From: Lentzea flava
GTDB lineage: Bacteria > Actinomycetota > Actinomycetes > Mycobacteriales > Pseudonocardiaceae
Reading direction: 5' to 3'
Length of the DNA stretch: 64,000 nucleotides
NCBI RefSeq assembly: GCF_014648475.1
Contig: NZ_BMRE01000022.1
Span: forward strand, 1-64,000
Below are positions 23,949 through 31,768 of the stretch, in pieces. Positions within the stretch are counted from its first letter, which is position 1. Each line of letters starts with the position of its first letter. The notes beneath the pieces are model-generated. The model searched no databases and was not told where the DNA came from. It saw nothing but the letters and a program-made list of their open reading frames with translations. The position numbers and the translations under genes were made by a program.

Positions 23949-24937
23949 TGGATTATCGGATCCGCGGCTTTCGATCTGACGTCCCGCAGGACGCGGATGG
24001 CGGTGCCGTTCAGGGTCTTCGCCGGTGCGGGCGTGGTGCCGCCGAGCGGGTGTTCCATGAACGGCATGAACTTGTCGGGGAAGCCGGGCATGGTGCAGGC
24101 GATGCAGATGCCCCCGACGTTCGGGCAGCCTCCGATGCCGTTGATCCAGCCCCGCTTGGGGACGTTGCACCGGACGACCTGGCCCCAGCAGCCGAGCTTC
24201 ACCAGGCACTTGGGCGAGCCGAACTGCCGGGCGAAGTCGTCCTGTTCGTAGTAGCCGGCGCGGTCGCAGCCCTCGTGCACGGTGGTCTCGAACAACCACC
24301 TCGGCCGCAGCGCCTCGTCCAGGTCGATCATCGGCGCGTTGCCCGCCACCTGGTACAGCAGGTGCAGGATGGTCTCGGACAGGTTGTCGGGCTGCACCGG
24401 GCACCCCGGCACGACCACGACGGGAATCCCGTCCTTGGACTTCCAGTCCCAGCCGAGGTGATCGGGCACGCCCATGGCACCGGTCGGGTTGCCGGCCATG
24501 GCGTGGATGCCGCCGTACCCGGCGCAGGTGCCGGCGGCGAGCACCGCCGTGGCCTTGGGCGCCAGCCGGTCCAGCCACTCGGTGGTGGAGATGGGCTGGC
24601 CGGTGGCGGGGTCCGTGCCGAAACCCGCCCAGCAGCCGGCGGAGTTGGTGCTCTCGTCCGGCACGGAACCCTCGACCACGAGCACGAAGGGATCGAGCTC
24701 GCCGCGGTCGGCCCGGTACCACCAGTCGATGAAGCTGTCCACGCCGCCGGCGGGGCCGCACTCGAAGTCGAGCAACGGCCAGTGCATGGCGATCTTCGGC
24801 AGGCCCGGCAGGCCGCCGAGCACGATCTCCTCGATGCTCGGCTGGGTCGCCGCGGTGAGCGCCACCGAATCGCCGTCGCAGCCGAGACCGCCGTTCATCC
24901 AGAGGACGTGCACCGCGGGCGGCTCGCCCTTGGTCAT
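23945..24937 (-). CDS. hhyS: [NiFe] hydrogenase small subunit, group 1h, with Asp at the proximal cluster
   Basis: A 330-residue electron-transfer subunit. The N-terminal cluster motif, CxxC in most [NiFe] small subunits, reads GCDGDS (Cys20, Asp23). An aspartate in this place is known for the actinobacterial-type hydrogenase of Ralstonia eutropha, where it ligands the proximal 4Fe-4S cluster. Further Cys motifs: AGTCAGYGG (about 137), VPGCPVQPDN (about 178), HEGCDRAGYYE (about 217), KLGCWGQVVRCNVP (about 248) and GGICIACTMPG (about 277). No Tat signal. It is first in the coupled hhySL-nifU-DUF5947-DUF6084-hypF operon; GGAGGTGTTCCAGCG precedes the ATG. Confidence 0.93.
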   Translation of the reverse strand: MTKGEPPAVHVLWMNGGLGCDGDSVALTAATQPSIEEIVLGGLPGLPKIAMHWPLLDFECGPAGGVDSFIDWWYRADRGELDPFVLVVEGSVPDESTNSAGCWAGFGTDPATGQPISTTEWLDRLAPKATAVLAAGTCAGYGGIHAMAGNPTGAMGVPDHLGWDWKSKDGIPVVVVPGCPVQPDNLSETILHLLYQVAGNAPMIDLDEALRPRWLFETTVHEGCDRAGYYEQDDFARQFGSPKCLVKLGCWGQVVRCNVPKRGWINGIGGCPNVGGICIACTMPGFPDKFMPFMEHPLGGTTPAPAKTLNGTAIRVLRDVRSKAADPIIQ

Positions 24938-24964
24938 CGCTGGAACACCTCCGGTGAAGAATTC

Positions 24965-24978
24965 CCCGGATGTCCGGG
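24965..24978. promoter_or_regulatory. Inverted repeat in the hhyS leader
   Basis: CCCGGATGTCCGGG is a perfect 6-2-6 inverted repeat 28 bases before the hhyS start. It could be an operator or a small leader hairpin. It is not of the DosR-like type. Confidence 0.35.
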
Positions 24979-25035
24979 AGGCGCAACGCTAGACCTTTTC
25001 TCGTCGCTCTCGCAAGACTGATCTGTCATTGGCCT

Positions 25036-25049
25036 GGACAATGGTGTCC
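25036..25049. promoter_or_regulatory. GGACA-ATGG-TGTCC palindrome between hhyS and the regulator gene
   Basis: A 5-4-5 perfect palindrome about 100 bases before hhyS and 59 before the divergent helix-turn-helix gene. The arms differ from the DosR-like boxes (GGACA/TGTCC rather than GGGAC/GTCCC), so a different regulator, perhaps the adjacent one, may bind here. Confidence 0.4.
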
Positions 25050-25107
25050 GGATCGGAAAAACGGCCGGAAGGGTTAGGATCCGCGGTCACGGGAAGGGAA
25101 GGTGTGC

Positions 25108-25638
25108 GTGCCCGAGTCGATCGAGATCTTTCCCGTCGTTGTGCTGACCAGAGTGTTCGCCGCGAGGCCGTCCTCGGTGCCGGAAATGCGTGACTTCATC
25201 CGCCGCTGCTCCGGCGGGGTGGCGTGGTCGGAGTCCGACAACAGGGAGCTGAACAAGACGATCATGGAGGTGCTGCTGGCGGCGGCCGGCCCCGGCGGGC
25301 GGGTCCAGGTGTCGTGCCGCACCTATCCCGACCGGGTCGAGTTCGACGTGCTGCCCTCGGTGACCGAGTTCCTTCACCCAAGTGGTCGGCACCCGAACGA
25401 GTTGTCTTCGCCCAGTTCAGAGGCTTCTGATCCGGTGATCGGCGACGAGGAGCCGGCGACCTTCGCCGAGTGGATCACGGCGGTGCTGCGCAGGGAGGGG
25501 ATCACCCGCGAGGCCGCGGCGAGGCAGCTCGGGGTGTCGGTCAAGACGGTCAGCCGGTGGGCGGGAGGGGAGACCGAACCGCGCCTGCGCGAGCTGCGCC
25601 GGGTGCAGGACAGGTTCGGGCACATGCCGTTTCGCTGA
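25108..25638 (+). CDS. Helix-turn-helix protein, candidate regulator of the hydrogenase locus
   Basis: A 176-residue protein. The C-terminal ~50 residues are an XRE-like helix-turn-helix (AARQLGVSVKTVSRWAGGETEPRLREL). The N-terminal ~90 residues (VVVLTRVFAARPSSVPEMRDFIRRC, NRELNKTIMEVLLAAAG, then VQVSCRTYPDRVEFDVLP) form an alpha/beta domain that vaguely recalls a degenerate RsbW-type ATPase module; this is a weak impression. The GTG at 25108 is preferred over that at 25102 because GGGAAGG is at proper distance. It is divergent from hhyS and first in line with the maturation genes, so a local regulator of both is the obvious guess. Confidence 0.65.
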   Translation: MPESIEIFPVVVLTRVFAARPSSVPEMRDFIRRCSGGVAWSESDNRELNKTIMEVLLAAAGPGGRVQVSCRTYPDRVEFDVLPSVTEFLHPSGRHPNELSSPSSEASDPVIGDEEPATFAEWITAVLRREGITREAAARQLGVSVKTVSRWAGGETEPRLRELRRVQDRFGHMPFR

Positions 25639-25764
25639 GGGTCGAATTGAAGCCATCAGCTTTCTCGGTGAGGAGGAATGGAGTGGTCTTGCGTGTCGTG
25701 CCGACCGTGAAGTAAACAACCACCCCTGGCTCACCGAAATGTCTTCCGACGTGAAGAAGGGCTC

Positions 25765-26355
25765 GTGTCAAAAGCTCCGACTACTGATCGTGCCGACCGA
25801 TTCAACGAATTGTCACAACGGCGCGCCATCCCTTTGACCGATCTCGCCGGCCACGCCGACGACATCGCGCGCATCTGTCACCGAATGGCCGAACGGTTCC
25901 GTGCGGGAGGCAAGCTCGTCGTCTTCGGCAACGGCGGCCCGAGCACCGACGCCCAGCACGTCGCGGTGGAGTTCGTCCACCCGGTGATCGTCGGCAAGCG
26001 CGCCCTGCCCGCCGTCTCCCTCACCTCGGACGTCGCCACGCTGACCGGCGTCGCGGCACGCGCCGGGTTCGCCGAGACGTTCGCGCACCAGATCCGCTGC
26101 CTCGGCGAACCGTCCGACATCGCGCTGGGGCTGTCCGCGGACGGTTCGTGCGAGAACGTCGCGCGCGGCCTGGCCGCGGCAGCCGAGCTCGGCATGCTCA
26201 CCGTCGCGCTGACCGGCGGCGACGGCGGGCCGATCGTCGCGGACCACGTGCTCGTCGCGCGTTCCGCGGATCCGTTGGTGGTCAAGGAAATCCACGTCAC
26301 CGCCTACCACCTGCTGTGGGAGCTGACGCACGTGTTCCTGGAGGGTGCGGCGTGA
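25765..26355 (+). CDS. SIS-domain protein (phosphoheptose isomerase-like) of the hydrogenase maturation operon, copy 1
   Basis: A 196-residue SIS domain resembling sedoheptulose-7-phosphate isomerase GmhA. The phosphosugar-binding loop, usually GNGGSAADAQH, reads GNGGPSTDAQHVAVEFVH (about 53-70), with Pro in place of the first Ser. The second loop, usually S-T-S-G-x-S, is GLSADGSCENV (about 119-129), again altered. A conserved VKEIHVTAYHLLWELTHVF segment closes the domain. The changes suggest binding of a different ligand or loss of isomerase activity. Heptose synthesis genes are absent from the locus. The GTG start follows GAAGAAGGGCTC. Its stop overlaps the HypC-like gene (GTGA). Confidence 0.8.
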   Translation: MSKAPTTDRADRFNELSQRRAIPLTDLAGHADDIARICHRMAERFRAGGKLVVFGNGGPSTDAQHVAVEFVHPVIVGKRALPAVSLTSDVATLTGVAARAGFAETFAHQIRCLGEPSDIALGLSADGSCENVARGLAAAAELGMLTVALTGGDGGPIVADHVLVARSADPLVVKEIHVTAYHLLWELTHVFLEGAA

Positions 26356-26579
26356 ACGACGACAAGGAGGTGTGCCGGGAGGACATCTGCGTGACGTGCG
26401 CCGACCTCGCGGTGCCCGGCAAGGTCGTGTACCTGCTCCCCGACGACATGGCTGTCGTGCGCGGCGACGACGGCCACACCCAGGAGGTGAGCATCGCGCT
26501 CGTGACCGCCGCGGTCGGCGACGTGGTGCTGCTGCACGCGGGCGAGGCGATCGCCCTGCTGCCCGGTGACGCCGGATGA
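26352..26579 (+). CDS. HypC-like small protein with an N-terminal Cys-rich extension
   Basis: A 75-residue protein related to the HypC/HupF chaperones: an OB-like core (LAVPGKVVYLL, MAVVRGDDGHTQEVSIALV, GDVVLLHAGEAIALL). Instead of starting with Met-Cys as functional HypC must, it has about 18 extra residues with three Cys (EVCREDICVTCADLAVPG). The catalytically important Cys of HypC lies two residues in from its processed N-terminus; here the nearest equivalent is the Cys of VTCADLAVPG. A true HypC is at 28908, so this is a second, divergent copy. It is coupled to SIS genes on both sides (GTGA and ATGA). Confidence 0.75.
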   Translation: MNDDKEVCREDICVTCADLAVPGKVVYLLPDDMAVVRGDDGHTQEVSIALVTAAVGDVVLLHAGEAIALLPGDAG

Positions 26580-27199
26580 CCGAGTCGCTCTACCCGTTCC
26601 TGTGCACCGGCCAGTCCGCTGTGGACCTCGCCGAGGTGGCGGCCTCCACCAGGGCGAAGATCGCCGACGCGATCGCGTTGCGCCAGCAGGTGTTCGACTT
26701 CGACGCGGAGCTGCTGGAGGCGTGCGCGGAGGCCATGGCCTCCCGGTTCGCCGCCGGTGGCCGGCTGCTGGCGTTCGGCAACGGCGGCAGCTCCACCGAC
26801 GCGCAGGACCTGGCGAGCCTCTTCGTCAGCTCGTCGCAGCTGCCCGCGTTCGGTCTCACCAACGACATCGCGGTGATCACGGCGTTGTCCAACGACGTCG
26901 GCTTCGACGTGGTGTTCTCCCGCCAGATAGCGACCTTCGGCCGGGCGGGGGACATCGCCGTCGGCCTGTCGACCAGCGGCAGCTCCACCAACCTGCTCCC
27001 GGCCTTCGCGCAGGCCCGCCGGCGCGGCCTGCTCACGGTCGGCCTCGCGGGCGGCGACGGCGGCGCGATGGCCTCCTCCCCCGACATCGACCACCTCTTC
27101 GTGGTGCCCTCCTCGTCCGTGCACCGGATCCAGGAGACCCAGACAACGCTCTACCACGTGCTGTGGGAGCTCACCGCGGCCGCGCTGGAGAGCCGATGA
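26576..27199 (+). CDS. SIS-domain protein of the hydrogenase maturation operon, copy 2
   Basis: A 207-residue SIS protein. Its sugar-phosphate loops are better preserved than in copy 1: FGNGGSSTDAQDLASLFV (about 65-82) and GLSTSGSSTNLLPAFAQ (about 134-150). The segment SVHRIQETQTTLYHVLWEL (about 182-200) matches the end of copy 1. GmhA-like isomerases act as tetramers, and the two paralogues might form a mixed complex. ATGA overlaps tie it to the HypC-like gene before and the unknown gene after, so it is expected to be made with the hydrogenase maturation proteins. No role of SIS proteins in [NiFe] maturation is known to me. Confidence 0.8.
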   Translation: MTESLYPFLCTGQSAVDLAEVAASTRAKIADAIALRQQVFDFDAELLEACAEAMASRFAAGGRLLAFGNGGSSTDAQDLASLFVSSSQLPAFGLTNDIAVITALSNDVGFDVVFSRQIATFGRAGDIAVGLSTSGSSTNLLPAFAQARRRGLLTVGLAGGDGGAMASSPDIDHLFVVPSSSVHRIQETQTTLYHVLWELTAAALESR

Positions 27200-28437
27200 C
27201 CGACCCGATGGAGCTGGCACGGGCGATCGCCGACGCCGTGCTGTACGAGGGCTACCTGCTCTACCCGTACCGCGCGTCCGCGACGAAGAACCAGCTGCGC
27301 TGGCAGTGGGGCGTGCTGATGCCGCCGTCGTTCACGCTCGGCGGCGAGCACCCGAACTCGACGGCCGAACTTCTCCTGGTCCCGAGCCCGCTGTCGACGC
27401 TGACCGTGCGGTTGCGGTTCCTGCAGCTGCAGCAACGAGTGGCCGAGGTGGGTGGCCGCGCCGTGCGGTCGGTGACGGCGGGCGGCCGCGAGTGCACGAC
27501 GTGGGACGAGGCGGTGGACCGCGAGGTCGACGTCGTGCTGCTGGTGTCCGACCTGATCGGCATGGACACGTGCGTTCCGTTCACAGTGGACGGTGGCGAG
27601 GACGTCGAGGAGGTCGCGGACGACGTGCGGCTGGTGCGGCGGCGGCAGGAGCTGAGCGGTGTGGTGACCGTGCGGGCCGATCCGGTGCCGCCCGGGCTGC
27701 TGCGGCTGCACGTCGGTGTGCGGAACGCCTCCTCGTGGGAGGACACCGGCGCCGACCGGCCTGCGGCGCTGCGGCACGCGCTGATCGCCGCGCACACGTT
27801 GCTCTCGGTGTCGGAAGGGCAGTTCCTGTCGCTGGTGGATCCGCCGGAGTGGGCGGCGTCCGCGACGGCCGGGTGCCGCAACGAGCGGACGTGGCCGGTG
27901 CTGATGGGCGAGCCAGGACGGGCGGACACCGTGCTGTGCGCGCCGATCATCCTCTACGACCACCCCGCGGTCGCGGAGGAGAGCCACGGCGACCTGTTCG
28001 ACGGGACGGAGATCGACGAGCTGCTGACGTTGCGCACGCTGACGTTGACGCAGGAGGAGAAGCGGCAGGTGCGGGCGACGGACGCGAGGGCGGCGGAGCT
28101 GCTGGACCGGGTGGAGGCGTTGCCGGGCGAGTCGATCGAAGCACTGCACGGGACCATGCGCCGCACCGATCGGCAGGGCCCGGACCCCACCGGCACGGTC
28201 GTGATCGCCGGGGTCCAGGTGTCCAAGGGCTCGCGGGTCCGCCTGCGCCCCCGCCGGGCCGCCGACGCCCAGGACATGTTCCTCACCGGACGCACCGCAC
28301 GGGTCCGTGCCGTCATGTCCGATGTGGACGGTGTCTGGCACCTCGCCGTCACCCTGGAGGACGACCCCGCCGCGGACCTCCTCGCCGAGTGCGGCCTGTA
28401 CCGCTACTTCGGCCCCGAGGAGGTCGAACCCCTGTGA
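27196..28437 (+). CDS. Unknown 413-residue protein of the hydrogenase maturation operon
   Basis: A soluble protein with no recognised family. It begins with a helix and the segment EGYLLYPYRASATKNQLRW (near residue 18), continues with mixed alpha/beta sequence (ELLLVPSPLSTLTVRLRFLQ, DLIGMDTCVPFTVDGGEDVEEV), and contains the motif NERTWPVLMGEPGRADTVLC in the middle (about 221-240). The C-terminal ~70 residues look like a small beta-barrel (GVQVSKGSRVRLRPRRAADAQDMFLTG). 'YEGYLLYPYR' followed by a WPVL motif recurs, from memory, in hydrogenase-linked hypothetical proteins. Coupled by ATGA to the SIS gene and by GTGA to the protease gene, so a maturation role is likely but undefined. Confidence 0.7.
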   Translation: MTDPMELARAIADAVLYEGYLLYPYRASATKNQLRWQWGVLMPPSFTLGGEHPNSTAELLLVPSPLSTLTVRLRFLQLQQRVAEVGGRAVRSVTAGGRECTTWDEAVDREVDVVLLVSDLIGMDTCVPFTVDGGEDVEEVADDVRLVRRRQELSGVVTVRADPVPPGLLRLHVGVRNASSWEDTGADRPAALRHALIAAHTLLSVSEGQFLSLVDPPEWAASATAGCRNERTWPVLMGEPGRADTVLCAPIILYDHPAVAEESHGDLFDGTEIDELLTLRTLTLTQEEKRQVRATDARAAELLDRVEALPGESIEALHGTMRRTDRQGPDPTGTVVIAGVQVSKGSRVRLRPRRAADAQDMFLTGRTARVRAVMSDVDGVWHLAVTLEDDPAADLLAECGLYRYFGPEEVEPL

Positions 28438-28901
28438 CCGCGCGGGTCCTGGTGGCGGGCGTCGGCAACGTCTTCCTCGCGGACGACGGCTTCGGCGTCG
28501 AGGTCGTCCGCAGGCTCGCGCACGTCCCGCTGCCGGACTGGGTGAAGGTCGCGGACTACGGCATCCGCGGCCTGCACCTCGCCTACGACCTGGCCGGAGC
28601 GGACTACGAGCTCACGATCCTCGTCGACGCCACCAGACGCGGCGACGAGGCGGGAACCGTCCACGTCGTCGAGCTCGACACGGCCCTGACCACCCCGCCG
28701 TGCCTCGACGCGCACGGCATGCAGCCCGACGTCGTGCTGAACCTGCTCGCGTGGCTCGAAGCCACCCCGTCCAGGGTCGTGCTGGTCGGCTGCGAACCGG
28801 AGGTGCTCGACCACCGGATGGGCCTGAGCCCGGTGGTGGAGCGCGCGGTCGCCACCGCGACCGGTGCGGTCGTCGCCCTCGTCGAGAACCACGGCAGGTG
28901 A
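28434..28901 (+). CDS. Hydrogenase maturation endopeptidase (HyaD/HycI family)
   Basis: A 155-residue peptidase that removes the C-terminal extension of a hydrogenase large subunit once nickel is inserted. Family residues: VAGVGNVFLADDGFGVEVV (about 7-25, with the Ni-sensing Glu/Asp in the DDGFG-E region), ILVDATRRGDEAG (about 62-74) and the conserved His in LDAHGMQPD (about 93). Its place in the hyp operon opposite hhySL makes HhyL, with its 22-residue tail, the probable substrate; the group 3b operon carries its own protease at 33711. GTGA overlap with the gene before; hypC follows after six bases. Confidence 0.88.
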   Translation: MTARVLVAGVGNVFLADDGFGVEVVRRLAHVPLPDWVKVADYGIRGLHLAYDLAGADYELTILVDATRRGDEAGTVHVVELDTALTTPPCLDAHGMQPDVVLNLLAWLEATPSRVVLVGCEPEVLDHRMGLSPVVERAVATATGAVVALVENHGR

Positions 28902-28907
28902 ACGCGC

Positions 28908-29180
28908 ATGTGTCTGGCCATACCGGGAGAGGTCGTCGAGATCCTCGACGAGCACCCGGATCTCGTGAAAGTGGACGTGAGCGGCGTCCGGCGGACGATC
29001 AACGTCGGGCTGCTGGCCGACGAAGGGGTCCGCCGCGGCGACTGGGTGCTCATCCACGTCGGGTTCGCGCTGTCGAAGATCGACGAGGAGGAGGCCAGGG
29101 CGACGCTCGAGTTCCTCGAGACGCTCGGCAAGGCCTACCAGGACGAGATGGACGCGTTGCTGGACAGCGAAATCGACTAG
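28908..29180 (+). CDS. hypC: Hydrogenase maturation chaperone HypC
   Basis: A 90-residue HypC with the exact N-terminal signature MCLAIPGEVVEI. After removal of Met, Cys2 binds the Fe(CN)2CO unit together with HypD and hands it to the large subunit. The OB core and C-terminal helix (ALSKIDEEEARATLEFLETL) are normal. It is the canonical copy, in contrast to the N-terminally extended HypC-like protein at 26352. hypD starts 13 bases after its stop. Confidence 0.93.
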   Translation: MCLAIPGEVVEILDEHPDLVKVDVSGVRRTINVGLLADEGVRRGDWVLIHVGFALSKIDEEEARATLEFLETLGKAYQDEMDALLDSEID

Positions 29181-29192
29181 GGGATGCGGCTG

Positions 29193-30317
29193 ATGAGGTT
29201 CGTCGACGAGTTCCGCGACGCGGCCAAGGCCAGGGCGTTGGCGGCGGAGATCGCCGCGCTGTGCGAGCCCGGCCGCGAGTACAGGTTCATGGAGGTCTGC
29301 GGCGGGCACACGCACACCATCTACAAGCACGGCATCGAGGACTACCTGCCTGAGAACATCACGCTGGTGCACGGTCCCGGCTGCCCGGTGTGCGTGATCC
29401 CGATGGGACGGGTCGACGACGCGATCCACATCGCGCGCACACCGGGCGTGCTGATGACGTCGTTCGGCGACATGATGCGCGTGCCCGGCAGCGGCGGGAA
29501 CTTCTTCGACTCCAACGCCGAGGGCACGAACATCCGGATGGTCTACTCGCCGCTCGACGCGCTGAAGCTCGCCAGGCAGACCGACCGGCACGTGGTCTTC
29601 ATGGCCATCGGGTTCGAGACGACGGCGCCGTCCACCGCGATGACCGTGCTGCGAGCGGCGGAGGAAGGGATCACCAACTTCTCCGTGTTCTGCAACCACG
29701 TCACGATCCTCCCGGCGATCAAGGCGATCCTGGACTCGCCGGACCAGCGGATCGACGGGTTCCTCGGCCCCGGCCACGTCTCCACGGTGATCGGCTGCGA
29801 GCCGTACCGGTTCATCGCGCGGGACTACGGGAAACCGCTCGTGGTGGCGGGATTCGAGCCGCTCGACGTCCTGCAGTCGATCTACCGGCTGATGCTGCAG
29901 GTCCGCGAGGGCAGGGCGGAGGTGGAGAACCAGTACGCCAGGGTCGTCGCGTGGCAGGGGAATCCGACCGCGCTCAGGGTGATCACCGAGGTGATGGAGC
30001 CGCGGCAGCACTTCGAGTGGCGCGGGCTCGGGTTCATCTCGCACTCGGCGCTGCGCGTGAAGGAGGCGTTCGCCCGCTTCGACGCCGAGCGGATCTTCGA
30101 CCTGCCGGGCGTGCGGGTGGCCGACCCGAAGGCCTGCCAGTGCGGTGAGGTGCTCAAGGGCGTGCTGAAACCGTGGGAGTGCAAGGTGTTCGGCACCGCC
30201 TGCACCCCGGAGACGCCGATCGGCACGTGCATGGTGTCGCCGGAGGGCGCCTGCGCGGCCTACTACAACTTCGGCCGGTTCACGCGGGAACGCGTGCGGG
30301 AGGCGAGCGCTCGATGA
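29193..30317 (+). CDS. hypD: Hydrogenase maturation protein HypD
   Basis: A 374-residue HypD, the scaffold on which the Fe(CN)2CO group is assembled with HypC. Conserved motifs: MEVCGGHTHTIYKHG (about 33-47, with the key Cys36 region), GPGCPVCVIP (about 63-72), GFETTAPSTAMT (about 142-153), and the C-terminal 4Fe-4S Cys set (ACQCGEVLKGVLKPWEC, FGTACTPETPIGTCMVSPEGACAAYY). ATG 29193 (MRFVDEFRD, the usual family start, with AGGGG eight bases before) is preferred to the ATG at 29184. ATGA overlap with hypE. Confidence 0.95.
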   Translation: MRFVDEFRDAAKARALAAEIAALCEPGREYRFMEVCGGHTHTIYKHGIEDYLPENITLVHGPGCPVCVIPMGRVDDAIHIARTPGVLMTSFGDMMRVPGSGGNFFDSNAEGTNIRMVYSPLDALKLARQTDRHVVFMAIGFETTAPSTAMTVLRAAEEGITNFSVFCNHVTILPAIKAILDSPDQRIDGFLGPGHVSTVIGCEPYRFIARDYGKPLVVAGFEPLDVLQSIYRLMLQVREGRAEVENQYARVVAWQGNPTALRVITEVMEPRQHFEWRGLGFISHSALRVKEAFARFDAERIFDLPGVRVADPKACQCGEVLKGVLKPWECKVFGTACTPETPIGTCMVSPEGACAAYYNFGRFTRERVREASAR

Positions 30318-31396
30318 CTCCGTCCGATCGGGAACAGCAGGTGCTCGACCGCATCGAGCGCGCCCGGCGGCGCCGGGCCGAGGTCAAGGAGGAACGGATC
30401 ACCCTCGCCCACGGCGCTGGCGGCAAGGCCACGAGGACGCTGGTCGACGCGCTGTTCCTGGAGGCGTTCCGCAACCCGCGGCTCGAACCGCTCGGCGACG
30501 CGGCCGAGCTGGAGATCGGCTGCTCCCGCCTCGCGCTGACCACCGACTCGTTCGTGGTGACGCCGTTGTTCTTCCCCGGCGGCGACATCGGCCACCTCGC
30601 CGTCAACGGCACGGTGAACGACCTCGCCGTGTCCGGTGCCCGGCCGCTCTACCTGACCGCCGGGTTCATCCTGGAAGAGGGTCTGCCGGTCGCCGACCTC
30701 GTGCGGATCACCGAGTCGATGAGGGCGGCCGCCGACGCCGCCGGGATCACGATCGTCACGGGCGACACGAAGGTCGTGCAGCGCGGCAAGGGCGACGGCT
30801 GCTACGTCAACACCGCCGGGATCGGGGTGGTGGAGCACGCCTGGCGGCTCGGGATGGACGGCGTGCGGCCAGGTGACGCGGTCATCGTGTCCGGCCCGAT
30901 CGGCGACCACGGCGTGACGATCATGCTGGCGCGCGGCGACCTCGGCATCGAGGCGGAGAACCTCGTCTCCGACACCGCACCGCTGCACGACGTCGTGGAC
31001 GCGTTGCTGCTGGCGACACCGGGCGTGCGGATCATGCGCGACGCCACCCGCGGCGGTGTGGCGACCGTGCTCAACGAGATCGCCAGGGCGGCCAACGTGG
31101 CCGTCGTCGTCGACGAGGACGCCGTTCCGGTGCGGCAGGAGGTCCGCGGCGCCGCCGAGCTGCTCGGCATCGACCCGCTGTACGTGGCCTGCGAGGGCCG
31201 GTTCGTCGCGGTCGTCGACGCGGCCGAGGCGGACCGCGCGATCGACGTGCTGCGCGACCACCCGCTCGGCGCCCACGCGGCGGTGATCGGCCGGGTCGCC
31301 GCGGACCCGGCCGGTCTCGTGCTGCTGAAGACGGGCTTCGGCGGCACCAGGATCTGCGACGTGCTGGTCGGCGACCCGTTGCCGAGGATCTGCTGA
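30314..31396 (+). CDS. hypE: Hydrogenase maturation protein HypE
   Basis: A 360-residue HypE of the PurM/AIR-synthase fold, which dehydrates the carbamoyl group on its C-terminal Cys to the thiocyanate that supplies the CN ligands. The C-terminus ends in PRIC exactly as required. Core motifs: LAHGAGGKATRTLV (about 31-44), TTDSFVVTPLFFPGGDIGHLAVNGTVNDLA split by conserved Asp residues (about 76-105), and GDTKVVQRGKGDG (about 153-165). The first ~27 residues are an Arg/Glu-rich extension. ATGA overlap with hypD; hypA starts on the next base after the stop. Confidence 0.95.
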   Translation: MTPSDREQQVLDRIERARRRRAEVKEERITLAHGAGGKATRTLVDALFLEAFRNPRLEPLGDAAELEIGCSRLALTTDSFVVTPLFFPGGDIGHLAVNGTVNDLAVSGARPLYLTAGFILEEGLPVADLVRITESMRAAADAAGITIVTGDTKVVQRGKGDGCYVNTAGIGVVEHAWRLGMDGVRPGDAVIVSGPIGDHGVTIMLARGDLGIEAENLVSDTAPLHDVVDALLLATPGVRIMRDATRGGVATVLNEIARAANVAVVVDEDAVPVRQEVRGAAELLGIDPLYVACEGRFVAVVDAAEADRAIDVLRDHPLGAHAAVIGRVAADPAGLVLLKTGFGGTRICDVLVGDPLPRIC

Positions 31397-31768
31397 ATGC
31401 ACGAGCTGTCGATCACCCAGGAGGTCGTGGCGGCGATCACCGCACGCCTGCCGGACACCAGGATCACCGTGGTGCGACTGGAGATCGGCAAGCTCTCCGG
31501 CGTGGTGGCCGACTCGGTGCGGTTCTGCTTCGACCTGGTCACCGAGGGCACCGCGGTCGAGGGCGCGGCGCTGGTGATCGAGGAACCCGCCGGCCGGGCC
31601 CGATGTCGTGCGTGCGTGCACGAGTACGAGGCCGAGTGGCTGGTCGTGCTGTGCCCGGAGTGCGGCAGCGCGGCCGCGGAAGTGTTGTCCGGCAACGAAC
31701 TGCGCATCACATCGGTGGAGGTGAGTCGCGAGTGTGCGGCACCTGCGGATGCTCTGCGGACACGGTGA
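31397..31768 (+). CDS. hypA: Hydrogenase nickel-insertion protein HypA
   Basis: A 123-residue HypA: N-terminal nickel-binding MHELSITQ (His2) and the zinc site formed by CRAC (about 71-74) and CPEC (about 91-94). It delivers nickel to the large subunit together with HypB. The last 37 bases overlap the start of hypB in another frame, so its final ~12 residues (CAAPADALRTR) are read from sequence that also encodes the HypB metal motif. Confidence 0.93.
   Translation: MHELSITQEVVAAITARLPDTRITVVRLEIGKLSGVVADSVRFCFDLVTEGTAVEGAALVIEEPAGRARCRACVHEYEAEWLVVLCPECGSAAAEVLSGNELRITSVEVSRECAAPADALRTR

Noticed and set aside
25678..25727. Tiny frames after the regulator gene (for example a ten-codon peptide with a CxxC at 25679) considered as a leader peptide
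   Set aside because: The Shine-Dalgarno sequence is too close to the start, and no attenuator hairpin pair could be made out.
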